Shown here one piece after another: positions 1 through 5,466 of a DNA stretch of 8,708 bases. A model generated the notes under the pieces. That model made no database searches, was not told the DNA's origin, and worked only from the letters and a program-made list of their open reading frames with translations. The stretch's first letter is position 1; every line of letters begins with the position of its first letter. A program made the translations under genes and the position numbers. This DNA comes from Chloroflexota bacterium (GTDB taxonomy: Bacteria; Chloroflexota; Anaerolineae; Anaerolineales; UBA11579): positions 1 through 8,708 of the forward strand of contig DNGN01000074.1 of assembly GCA_003486225.1 (NCBI GenBank), in the 5' to 3' direction.

Positions 1-556
1 CATCAATCACATGGATCACACCATTGGAGGCCTCGATGTCTACTGCAGTTACCATGGCATCATTGATGTAAAGGCTTTCACCCTCGATCGAAAGTGTGAT
101 CTTGTCGCCGGAAAGTGTCTCCACCTCAGAACCGGCTAAAGCCAGCGCATCCGGGGACATAACCTTGCCATCCACTACATGGTAAAGCAGCACCTGGGTC
201 AGCAGATCGCTGTCGGCAAGCACGTCATTCAGGGCATCGCCCAGTGCCTCAAAGGCCGCATTGGTGGGGGCAAATACGGTAAAAGCACCTTCACCAGCCA
301 GAGTTTCAACCAGGCCAGCTGCATCCAATGCGGTCACCAGCGTGGAGAAATTCTCGTCACTGGCTGCAATCTCGGCAATCGAGAGCATCGGCATTTCCTC
401 AGCCATTTCTTCGGCTGGTTCTTCCGCCATATTTTCGGAAGTGTCTGGTTCCATAATCGCATTGGCATTATTTTCAGCTGGGGCGTTCGTGCCACCACAA
501 GCCACCAAGAATAGAGCGGATACAAGCAAAACTGTAAAAAGTGTAATTTTCTTCAT
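1..556 (-). CDS. Fasciclin (FAS1) domain lipoprotein, C-terminus cut by window edge
   Basis: The gene reads leftward from ATG at 556 and stays open for 185 codons to the window edge, so it is partial. It is preceded by a good AAAGGAG ribosome site. Residues 1-20 form a lipoprotein signal peptide (MKK start, hydrophobic core, lipobox LVAC with Cys20), so the protein should be lipid-anchored on the outer face of the membrane. Residues of about 25-58 are an unstructured Glu/Met-rich linker (repeats of AEE and EEM). One FAS1 domain follows from about residue 60, with the typical [10 protein letters not shown] and LLYHVV motifs and the near-terminal NGVIHVID motif. Since FAS1 domains end shortly after that motif, probably only about 10 residues are missing. 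FAS1 proteins act in adhesion or surface interactions; the specific ligand here is unknown. The gene diverges from a blue-copper lipoprotein and lies near a sigma / RskA pair, an association also known for mycobacterial MPT70/MPT83. Confidence 0.93.
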   Translation of the reverse strand, partial: MKKITLFTVLLVSALFLVACGGTNAPAENNANAIMEPDTSENMAEEPAEEMAEEMPMLSIAEIAASDENFSTLVTALDAAGLVETLAGEGAFTVFAPTNAAFEALGDALNDVLADSDLLTQVLLYHVVDGKVMSPDALALAGSEVETLSGDKITLSIEGESLYINDAMVTAVDIEASNGVIHVID

Positions 557-589
557 TTCGAACTCCTTTTGAAATCTAATATTACACTT

Positions 590-617
590 ATTGTACATGT
601 TTTGCAAAGATTGTCAA
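590..617 (-). promoter_or_regulatory. Promoter of the fasciclin lipoprotein gene
   Basis: Read on the minus strand, a perfect -35 hexamer TTGACA (617-612) is followed after 16 bases by TACAAT (595-590), which is 5/6 to the -10 consensus. Transcription would start near 583, giving a leader of about 27 bases that contains the AAAGGAG ribosome site before the ATG at 556. It looks like a housekeeping-sigma promoter, not an ECF type. The spacer holds one copy of a 14-base direct repeat, which suggests control by a DNA-binding protein. Confidence 0.7.
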
Positions 618-632
618 GTGTTTTGCAAAGAT
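598..632. repeat. 14-base direct repeat, 21-base period, likely tandem operator
   Basis: The sequence TGTTTTGCAAAGAT occurs at 598-611 and again, identical, at 619-632. The start-to-start distance is 21 bases, two helical turns, so both copies face the same side of the DNA. Each copy contains the palindrome TTTGCAAA. One copy fills the -35/-10 spacer of the fasciclin promoter and the other lies just upstream of its -35. This placement fits a cooperative binding site for a dimeric regulator. The regulator is not identifiable from the window. Confidence 0.6.
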
Positions 633-653
633 ATTGTATAAGAATTTTGTTAG

Positions 654-675
654 AACGGCCTTTTTGGCCGCCGTT
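654..675. other. Imperfect hairpin in the divergent intergenic region
   Basis: AACGGC (654-659) can pair with GCCGTT (670-675), or alternatively GGCC (657-660) with GGCC (666-669) around a TTTTT loop. The T run is in the loop and no T tract follows, so this is not a typical terminator. The stretch also reads GAAC, 15 bases, CGTT, which loosely resembles an ECF-sigma promoter for the plus-strand gene at 776. Both readings are weak. I see no convincing housekeeping promoter for the gene at 776. Confidence 0.3.
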
Positions 676-775
676 TGTCCAGATTTTTGTCTGAATCCCC
701 CTAATTTTGGCAAAATAAATCCAAATAGCAAATTAACCCGTATATTTTCTTAAAGACCACCAAAAGGAGCAAATA

Positions 776-1546
776 ATGAGATCTAAACCCTTAATTTTAG
801 TGAGTAGCCTGGCAATCCTTGCCCTGCTAGCTGCCTGCGCAGCCAATTCACCAGGTACAAACGCCAACCCAGCAGAAAATGCCGCCAATCTGAACACAGA
901 TGCCGCACTGGATGAACCTGCTGAGCAGACCACACCCATGGTCGAAGTAAGCGACCAGGATGCCAGCAGCGGAAGCATAACGGTTGACCAGGTTGCGGCT
1001 GCCGACCCCGGCTGGATCGTGATCCACACCGAAGCAGATGGCGCACCCGGCCCCATCGTGGGGTATGCCGCAGTCAATGCCGGAAAGAACAGCCAGGTTG
1101 AAGTGGATATTGACCTGGAAGCAGCCACGGAAAAATTGTTCGCCATGCTGCACCTGGATGCCGGAACCCTGGGCAGTTACGAATTCCCCGGGGATGATGT
1201 GCCCGTAAAAGCTGGGGATGCCGTGGTCATGGCCCCCTTTATGATCACCAAGGCAGACGCCAGTATGGGCAGCTCCATGGAAGCCACGAAGGTGACCGTT
1301 AAAGACAGCAAGTTCGAAAGCAAGGAAATCACGGTAAAAGTCGGGACCACGGTTACCTGGATGATGAATGCCAGCTTCCCGCATACGGTCACCGCTGATG
1401 ACGGCTCGTTTGACAGCGGCCGCATGGGGAATGGAGAGACATTCACCTTCACCTTTGAGCAAGCCGGGGAATTTCCGTATTACTGCTCCCTGCATGGGGG
1501 CCCTGGGGGTTCGGGGATGGCTGGAACGGTGACGGTGACCGAGTAA
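776..1546 (+). CDS. Blue-copper (plastocyanin-like) lipoprotein with N-terminal DUF7282-like domain
   Basis: The 256-residue protein starts at ATG 776, six bases after an AAAAGGAG ribosome site. Residues 1-21 are a lipoprotein signal with lipobox LAAC (Cys21), so it should be anchored on the outer face of the membrane. A Thr/Ala/Asn-rich linker leads to a region of about 57-158 (SGSITVDQVAAADPGWIVIH) that resembles the DUF7282 family of extracellular beta-domains. The C-terminal domain (about 168-256) is a cupredoxin with a complete type 1 copper set: His203 in SFPHTVT, Cys237 and His240 in YYCSLHGG, and Met248. The Cys-x2-His spacing is standard, but His to Met is lengthened by a Gly-rich insert (GGPGGSG). 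Such proteins carry electrons or bind copper outside the cell. The redox partner is unknown. It is transcribed away from the fasciclin gene and converges on the anti-sigma gene. Confidence 0.9.
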   Translation: MRSKPLILVSSLAILALLAACAANSPGTNANPAENAANLNTDAALDEPAEQTTPMVEVSDQDASSGSITVDQVAAADPGWIVIHTEADGAPGPIVGYAAVNAGKNSQVEVDIDLEAATEKLFAMLHLDAGTLGSYEFPGDDVPVKAGDAVVMAPFMITKADASMGSSMEATKVTVKDSKFESKEITVKVGTTVTWMMNASFPHTVTADDGSFDSGRMGNGETFTFTFEQAGEFPYYCSLHGGPGGSGMAGTVTVTE

Positions 1547-1591
1547 GGTTGCCAACCGCAACCGGATGACGAGTTGCCGCATGATTAAAAA

Positions 1592-1627
1592 ACAGGCCTG
1601 GGAGTGAGTCCCAGGCCTGTCTCTTTA
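1592..1627. terminator. Bidirectional intrinsic terminator between convergent genes
   Basis: ACAGGCCTGGGA (1592-1603) and TCCCAGGCCTGT (1609-1620) form a perfect 12-base-pair stem with a GTGAG loop. On the minus strand the stem is followed by a T run (complement of 1586-1591), serving the anti-sigma gene. On the plus strand it is followed by the poorer T-rich CTCTTTATTA, serving the copper-protein gene. It sits in the 95-base gap between the two stop codons. Confidence 0.88.
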
Positions 1628-1641
1628 TTAATGATGTTTGG

Positions 1642-2337
1642 CTAGTATTCAGCCCCCAAAACCTTATCCCCCGTGGGGGCAGGGCTGCCGCCGTAAGGCT
1701 CAATCGAAATCCCGAAACCGTCATAGCTGTCAAGCGGCTGAGCTGCATAGATTTCCAGGGAAGCATACCCGCTCCTGCCCACCGAGAAAATCCCGCCGCT
1801 GGTGCGGTCTGTGTCCTGAATCAGCCACAGCTGATATTGCTGATCTTCCGGTAATGAAGCCAGGTTGAATGTAACCAGCGTCCCATACCGCCCATCACCG
1901 CTGATGATGATCATGCCAGCCGCATCCGGTATCGCTTCCGTGGCGGACAAATTGACCACCCGGAATGCCTGGGATCGCAGATCTTGCACCTGACTCCAGA
2001 GCAGCAGGTTGCTGATCGCCATAATCAGCACCAGCCCGATACTGACGAGTGCGAAGGTTGGCCTTTGGGAGAACCACTGCTTCCATTTGGCAGGTGCATT
2101 GGCAGTACCGGGTTGAGGCCCAATCTGCGAGAACAGCCGGTCTTTGAGCTGGCGGGCAGGAGCATGCGCAGCAACCCCAAGGCCAATCTGATCTGTGGTC
2201 TGCTGGTATAGGCGCAATTCCGCCTGGCACTCAGCGCACTGCTCAATGTGCTCAGCCAGAATTTTGGCCTCCCCCGGTTCAAGTGCCCCTAACGCATAGG
2301 CTGGAATATTCTCTAGTTTTTCCTGATGATCCTGCAT
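1642..2337 (-). CDS. Membrane anti-sigma factor, zinc-finger / RskA type
   Basis: This 231-residue protein should bind and silence the ECF sigma factor encoded just upstream. The N-terminal cytoplasmic part carries the ZAS-type motif His30-x3-Cys34-x2-Cys37 (HIEQCAEC), typical of sigma-binding anti-sigma domains. Residues of about 95-114 (FALVSIGLVLIM...LLLW) form one membrane span. The external part (about 120-231) has RskA-family features: an EDQQYQLWLI strand and the C-terminal ISIEPYGGSPAPTG motif. The start is ATG 2337, with AGAGGT as a modest ribosome site. The gap to the sigma gene is only 47 bases, so they are cotranscribed. In characterised systems of this class, signal-dependent proteolysis of the anti-sigma factor frees the sigma factor; the signal here cannot be read from sequence. 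Confidence 0.93.
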   Translation of the reverse strand: MQDHQEKLENIPAYALGALEPGEAKILAEHIEQCAECQAELRLYQQTTDQIGLGVAAHAPARQLKDRLFSQIGPQPGTANAPAKWKQWFSQRPTFALVSIGLVLIMAISNLLLWSQVQDLRSQAFRVVNLSATEAIPDAAGMIIISGDGRYGTLVTFNLASLPEDQQYQLWLIQDTDRTSGGIFSVGRSGYASLEIYAAQPLDSYDGFGISIEPYGGSPAPTGDKVLGAEY

Positions 2338-2384
2338 AATTTACCTCTAATAGACTCACGCCAGTAAAATATACGCATCCAGGC

Positions 2385-2966
2385 CTATTTTGGATTTGTC
2401 TGACCTGGACTGGTCAACAGACCGCTTAGCTTTTGCATTCCAAGGCGGATGCGAGTTTTAACAGTGCCAAGCGGCTGGTCGAGCTGTCGGGCGATCTGCT
2501 GCTGGGTCAGGCCCTGAAAATAGGCCATAAAAATCACCTGACGCTGATCTTCCGGCAGTTGGAGCAAAGCCTGGCGAACCCGCTGCTGTTCCAGCCTCAG
2601 TTGCAGCCAACCTTCCGGTGTCGGCTCATCCAGATTTTGCAGTTTATCCGTCTCTGCCCAAGAGACCTGTTTCGCCTCAAGGCCGGTTTTCCTCTTTCGC
2701 AGTTCGTCGATGGCACGGTTGCGCGTAATTGCACTGAGCCAGGTATTAACCTTGGATTGCTCCGGGTGGTAGGTATGTTTTTTCCTCCAGATTTTGAGGA
2801 ACACATCCTGGACAATCTCTTCGGCAGTCGATGGGTTTGCCACAATGGCCAGAGCAATGCTGAAAACCAGATTTACATAGCGATCATAAAAGACGCTGAA
2901 AGCTCGCTCATCTGATTTCTGCACGAGTATAAAGAGGATCGAATCGTCTAAGTCTTGATACTCCAC
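2385..2966 (-). CDS. ECF-family RNA polymerase sigma factor (SigK/RpoE-like)
   Basis: The 193-residue protein has the minimal two-domain layout of extracytoplasmic-function sigma factors. Region 2 spans about residues 20-92 (AFSVFYDRYVNLVFSIA, AEEIVQDVFLKIWRK, TWLSAITRNRAIDELRKRK) and contacts the -10 element and polymerase. Region 4 spans about 127-184 (LPEDQRQVIFMAYFQGLT, then the helix-turn-helix IARQLDQPLGTVKTRIR) and contacts the -35. The start codon is GTG at 2966, not ATG; it was chosen because AAAAGGAGC lies directly upstream and the conserved N-terminus begins just after it. The downstream partner is the anti-sigma factor at 1642-2337. Likely targets include the neighbouring lipoprotein genes, by analogy with SigK and MPT70/MPT83; this is inference, as no shared ECF promoter motif is obvious. 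Confidence 0.95.
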   Translation of the reverse strand: MEYQDLDDSILFILVQKSDERAFSVFYDRYVNLVFSIALAIVANPSTAEEIVQDVFLKIWRKKHTYHPEQSKVNTWLSAITRNRAIDELRKRKTGLEAKQVSWAETDKLQNLDEPTPEGWLQLRLEQQRVRQALLQLPEDQRQVIFMAYFQGLTQQQIARQLDQPLGTVKTRIRLGMQKLSGLLTSPGQTNPK

Positions 2967-2992
2967 AAGGCTCCTTTTGCTAACTCTAAAAC

Positions 2993-3019
2993 ATTATATC
3001 CTGTTTCTGATGAACCCAA
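2993..3019 (-). promoter_or_regulatory. Possible promoter of the sigma / anti-sigma operon
   Basis: On the minus strand a perfect TATAAT lies at 2998-2993, 26 bases upstream of the GTG start. The nearest -35 candidate is TTGGGT (3019-3014) with a short 15-base spacer, so the pair is imperfect. No autoregulatory ECF motif could be recognised with certainty. Confidence 0.4.
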
Positions 3020-3123
3020 TTCCATCACCGCAGCCGGGAGCGCCAGATACGGGGCAGTAACTGAGCCAACCAGGAGCCTTTTGAGCCATCCTTAACTCTT
3101 TTAATCTTGTATTAACAAAATAT

Positions 3124-3137
3124 AAGAATTAATTCTT
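3124..3137. promoter_or_regulatory. 14-base perfect palindrome overlapping the -35, likely operator
   Basis: AAGAATTAATTCTT is a perfect palindrome whose last two bases are the first two of the TTGACA hexamer at 3136-3141. A protein bound here would cover the -35 of the leader promoter. The surrounding 3095-3135 stretch is very AT-rich and could alternatively act as an UP element. No regulator gene is identifiable nearby apart from the sigma factor. Confidence 0.45.
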
Positions 3138-3164
3138 GACACACATTTCAAAAAGTAGTAGTAT
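3136..3164 (+). promoter_or_regulatory. Promoter of the leader-ORF / ABC exporter / GNAT unit
   Basis: A perfect -35 TTGACA (3136-3141) is separated by the optimal 17 bases from TAGTAT (3159-3164), 4/6 to the -10 consensus. Transcription should start near 3171, about 370 bases before the ABC ATPase start. Three inverted repeats overlap or flank the promoter. It reads away from the sigma gene. Confidence 0.75.
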
Positions 3165-3198
3165 GTAGGTTAGCTTCTAAAGCTAAAACTTTTTGAAA
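3146..3198. repeat. Wide inverted repeat straddling the promoter, with inner dyad
   Basis: TTTCAAAAAGT (3146-3156) lies inside the -35/-10 spacer, and its perfect 11-base complement ACTTTTTGAAA (3188-3198) lies just before the GGAG of the leader ORF. Between them a second dyad, TTAGCTT-CTA-AAGCTAA (3170-3186), is centred just downstream of the predicted start of transcription. The outer arms could be paired binding sites of a regulator. The inner dyad could be an operator or a small 5'-end hairpin of the RNA. Confidence 0.5.
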
Positions 3199-3214
3199 GG
3201 AGACGCATCGAAAC

Positions 3215-3310
3215 ATGCAGAAACACAAAAGCACACCTGCTTACGTGACCAAAATCCGAAAGAATCTTTCGGGTGCCGTTGGTTTTGCCTTGTCGAAATG
3301 CGTCTGTTGA
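3215..3310 (+). CDS. 31-codon leader ORF (leader peptide or small precursor peptide)
   Basis: ATG 3215 opens a 31-codon frame ending in TGA 3308-3310. It starts MQKHKSTPAYVTKIRK, continues NLSGAVGFALS and ends KCVC. It is Lys/Arg-rich at the front, has a short small-residue/hydrophobic middle and two cysteines at positions 29 and 31. An AAAGGAGA ribosome site lies upstream (GGAG 3199-3202), but 12 bases from the ATG, longer than usual. Codons of about 14-19 contain a perfect hairpin (CCGAAAG 3256-3262, CTTTCGG 3266-3272). The frame lies between a strong promoter and two tandem terminators upstream of the exporter genes, the position of regulatory leader peptides. It might instead be a tiny secreted or modified peptide exported by the downstream ABC transporter. 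No known peptide family is recognised. Confidence 0.5.
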   Translation: MQKHKSTPAYVTKIRKNLSGAVGFALSKCVC

Positions 3311-3341
3311 CCGAATCTGAGTAAGATTACCTGAAAAGACT

Positions 3342-3383
3342 ACGGCCACGGGCGCTGAGACAAAGCTCGTGGCTGTTTTTATT
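3342..3383 (+). terminator. Leader terminator 1 (attenuator candidate)
   Basis: ACGGCCACGGGC (3342-3353) pairs with GCTCGTGGCTGT (3365-3376), 12 pairs including two G-T, with an 11-base loop. TTTTTATTT follows immediately. It lies 31 bases after the leader-ORF stop and 165 bases before the ABC ATPase start. Without a read-through mechanism most transcripts would end here. Confidence 0.75.
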
Positions 3384-3403
3384 TCCTGGTGTAATTGCGC
3401 CAG

Positions 3404-3447
3404 AAACACGGCCACGGGTGGACCGCCCCGCTGGCCGTGTTTTTTTT
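3404..3447 (+). terminator. Leader terminator 2 (strong, eight T)
   Basis: AAACACGGCCA (3404-3414) pairs perfectly with TGGCCGTGTTT (3432-3442), and the inner CGGG (3415-3418) can pair with CCCG (3427-3430). Eight T bases (3440-3447) follow. Bases 3408-3418, ACGGCCACGGG, repeat bases 3342-3352 of terminator 1 exactly. Therefore the right arm of terminator 1 (3366-3376) can pair with this left arm, an alternative fold that would break both terminators. Confidence 0.85.
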
Positions 3448-3541
3448 CGCCACTATCAGCGACACGGGCGAGGAGAGAAAAGTAAAGAGAATAACAGAAG
3501 TACAAAGCAGAGCACATTGCTCTTACATAAGGAAGTTCATC
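3448..3541 (+). promoter_or_regulatory. Untranslated spacer between terminator 2 and the ABC ATPase
   Basis: These 94 bases, purine-rich in the middle, have no recognised second promoter and no gene. They end with the ribosome site AAGGAAG, six bases before ATG 3542. Although the reading frame stays open back to an ATG at 3395, that longer version would run through terminator 2 and encode a non-family N-terminus, so the spacer is taken as untranslated leader RNA. Confidence 0.6.
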
Positions 3542-4504
3542 ATGAGTAAACATGCAATTGTAGTTGATCAAGTTTATAAAAAATTCGGCAGAAAAACATC
3601 GACACCGCAGTGGATCCAAGCGCTCAAACCAAAGAGCAAAAACGGTGTCCACGGGAACGGGAAGCCAGCATCCGGCCAGGAGATATCCGGACCGGTGGTG
3701 GCCCTCGACCAGGTTTCGCTGAAGGTTAAAGCCGGTGAGATTTTCGGCGTGCTTGGCCCCAACGGCTCCGGCAAATCCACCCTGATCCGCCTGATGGCCA
3801 CCCTGCTCCTGCCAGACGATGGCAGCATCCACGTGATGGGACTGGATCCGGTCAAGGATCCGATCAAGGTCCAGCGGATGATCAACCGGGTTTCGGTGGA
3901 AGCCAGCTTCTTCAAGAAGCTCTCGCCAATGGAGAACCTGATCTACGGCGCCCGCTTATACGGCATGAGCGGCAAGGAAGTCCGCAAGCGCGTCGTCGAG
4001 ATCCTCACCCGGCTGGGGCTGGAAAAGCGCAATATCTACAGCCCGATGGAAGAGATGTCTCGTGGCATGCAGCAGAAAGTGGCCATTGCCAGGGCCTTGC
4101 TCTCACGGCCCAAGATCTTGCTCCTCGACGAACCCACCACTGGCCTAGACCCGGTATCCAAGCGTGAAGTGCAGGCTGTGGTGCAGGAACTGAAGGAAAA
4201 AGACGGCACCACCATCCTGCTGACCACCCACGACATGAATGAGGCCGAGATCCTTTGCGACCGGGTCGCCATTATCCACAAGGGCAAACTCATCGCACTG
4301 GATACTCCCGAAGCCCTCAAGCAGCTTGCACCCCGCAGCAACGGGAAACTGCCCAGCCTGGAAGATGTCTTCATCCACCTGACGGGCGATAAGCTGAAAG
4401 AAGAAGAAAAAGATGATCCGGAAGCTGCTCAGGCAGTCGCCCGGGCACTGGCCAAGGCCTTCACAGATGAAGAAGCCGCCCAGCCAGTGGCAGAACTGAA
4501 TTAG
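3542..4504 (+). CDS. ABC exporter ATPase (DrrA/NatA-like)
   Basis: The 320-residue ATPase should power the permease encoded 15 bases downstream. Visible motifs are Walker A GPNGSGKST (72-80), signature MSRGMQ (172-177, in place of LSGGMQ), Walker B ILLLDEP (192-198), D-loop GLD, and the switch His230 in TTHDMNEAE. A Gln is not seen at the usual Q-loop place; the segment reads VSVEASFFKKLS (117-128). Between the A-strand (VYKKFG) and VVALDQVSL there is an insertion of about 35 mostly polar residues (17-51), unusual for this family. After the catalytic domain a charged tail (about 283-320, KLKEEEKDDPEAAQ) replaces the typical DrrA C-terminal domain. Start ATG 3542 is chosen over upstream in-frame ATG codons because of AAGGAAG and the family-like N-terminus. 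Substrate is unknown; relatives export antibiotics, lipids or polysaccharides. Confidence 0.93.
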   Translation: MSKHAIVVDQVYKKFGRKTSTPQWIQALKPKSKNGVHGNGKPASGQEISGPVVALDQVSLKVKAGEIFGVLGPNGSGKSTLIRLMATLLLPDDGSIHVMGLDPVKDPIKVQRMINRVSVEASFFKKLSPMENLIYGARLYGMSGKEVRKRVVEILTRLGLEKRNIYSPMEEMSRGMQQKVAIARALLSRPKILLLDEPTTGLDPVSKREVQAVVQELKEKDGTTILLTTHDMNEAEILCDRVAIIHKGKLIALDTPEALKQLAPRSNGKLPSLEDVFIHLTGDKLKEEEKDDPEAAQAVARALAKAFTDEEAAQPVAELN

Positions 4505-4519
4505 TGAGAGGAGGACAAT

Positions 4520-5350
4520 ATGACAACCGCAATACAAAATTTACAGGCCACCTACGCGTTCATGGAACGGAATGTCAACCTGGTGAAACGCTATTGGGCC
4601 TGGGAAGTCGTCTGGATGACCTACTCGATCGCTAACAGCCTTTCCGTCAGCTTTATCGGACTGGGCATGGAAGCACTGAGTGGAGAACAAGCCAACGTGG
4701 ATGGCCGCTACCTGGTGCTTTACCTGGTGATCGGCACGCTCGTCTGGCGCTACCTGACCACCGTGTTTTATTGGATCACCGAAGTGATCTCGATAGAACG
4801 CTGGGAAGGAACGATTGAATACACCCTGATGGCCCCGATCCGGCGGGTAATCCATATGGCCGGACAAACCATCTTCGCTGTGGTGTACGGACTGTTCTTC
4901 ACCGGAGTGATCCTGATCGTCACCGTGCTGATCTTTGAACTAGATCTCACCCAGGCGAACCTGGCGGGCGGACTGGCCATGCTGATTGCAGGAAGTTTCT
5001 CCTTTATCGGCATCAGCATCATGGTCTCCACCCTGCCCCTGCTCTTCCCAGAGCGCGGCGCCCAGATGACGCACATTGTGATCGCCATCTTGTTGTTAGT
5101 CTCCGGGGTGTACTACCCAATTGAGGTGCTGCCCACCGTGCTGCAGAAGCTTGGTGTGGTCAGCCCGGCCACCTACGTCCTGACCGGGGTGCGAGAGGCC
5201 TTGCTCGAAGGCAAGCCAATCGAACAGCTCTGGCAGTACATCTGGCCGGTACTCTTGATGGGAGTGGTACTGATCCCTGCAGGCTTGTGGGTTTTCAACC
5301 TTGCCGAACGTTATGCAAAACGGTCCGGTAAACTGGCAAGAAACGGATAG
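4520..5350 (+). CDS. ABC-2 type permease (DrrB-like)
   Basis: The 276-residue protein has six predicted membrane spans (about 30-50, 64-86, 115-137, 148-172, 186-204, 241-261), the normal ABC-2 permease layout. Family motifs are ERWEGTIEYTLMAPI after the second span, which forms the coupling helix region, and SGVYYPIEVLP near the fifth. It follows the ATPase by 15 bases with a near-perfect AGGAGG site (4509-4514), so the two subunits are translated from one mRNA. With the ATPase it would form a full exporter of two ATPases and two permeases. There is no signal peptide. The cargo is not predictable; neighbours suggest a small molecule or peptide connected to acetylation. Confidence 0.93.
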   Translation: MTTAIQNLQATYAFMERNVNLVKRYWAWEVVWMTYSIANSLSVSFIGLGMEALSGEQANVDGRYLVLYLVIGTLVWRYLTTVFYWITEVISIERWEGTIEYTLMAPIRRVIHMAGQTIFAVVYGLFFTGVILIVTVLIFELDLTQANLAGGLAMLIAGSFSFIGISIMVSTLPLLFPERGAQMTHIVIAILLLVSGVYYPIEVLPTVLQKLGVVSPATYVLTGVREALLEGKPIEQLWQYIWPVLLMGVVLIPAGLWVFNLAERYAKRSGKLARNG

Positions 5351-5415
5351 ATTCAAGATCTTCTATCCACCGGTATACCAACCGGCAAGGTTGCCTCCCA
5401 TTTCAAACCCATTGA

Positions 5416-5446
5416 CGCTGAACAGATGCCTGGCATCCGCTCAGCG
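5416..5446 (+). other. Two-tier hairpin ahead of the 91-residue gene
   Basis: CGCTGA (5416-5421) pairs with TCAGCG (5441-5446), and inside it GATGC (5425-5429) pairs with GCATC (5433-5437) around a CTG loop, with a symmetrical 3x3 internal loop. No T tract follows, so it is not an intrinsic terminator. It ends eight bases before the GGAGG ribosome site of the next gene, a position suited to translation control or to protecting a processed mRNA end. The preceding 5351-5415 contains smaller dyads (CCGGT/ACCGG at 5370-5385) but no gene or clear promoter. Confidence 0.55.
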
Positions 5447-5466
5447 AGACCGAGGAGGCACCTAAA

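Noticed and set aside
179..572. Plus-strand frames over the fasciclin gene
   Set aside because: They lie antisense to a clear FAS1 lipoprotein, which is open to the window edge on the minus strand.
848..1582. Long minus-strand frame opposite the blue-copper gene
   Set aside because: The plus-strand frame has a lipobox and a complete copper site; the antisense product is His/Gly-rich noise without a ribosome site and would run from beyond the convergent stop.
3060..3092. Three GGCTC/GAGCC copies upstream of the sigma gene
   Set aside because: Five-base repeats with irregular spacing are easily accidental.
3171..3447. Known riboswitch or T-box in the leader
   Set aside because: I could not identify a conserved T-box, SAM, TPP, cobalamin or similar core; the structures visible are two terminators plus a short hairpin in the small ORF. 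A covariance-model search would be decisive.
3395..3541. 49-residue N-terminal extension of the ABC ATPase reading frame from ATG 3395
   Set aside because: It runs through the left arm, loop and T tract of terminator 2, has no good ribosome site, and adds sequence unlike any ABC ATPase N-terminus. ATG 3542 has AAGGAAG at proper spacing.
3170..3832. 220-codon minus-strand frame across the leader and ABC ATPase start
   Set aside because: It crosses two terminators and a promoter of the opposite strand and has no family features.
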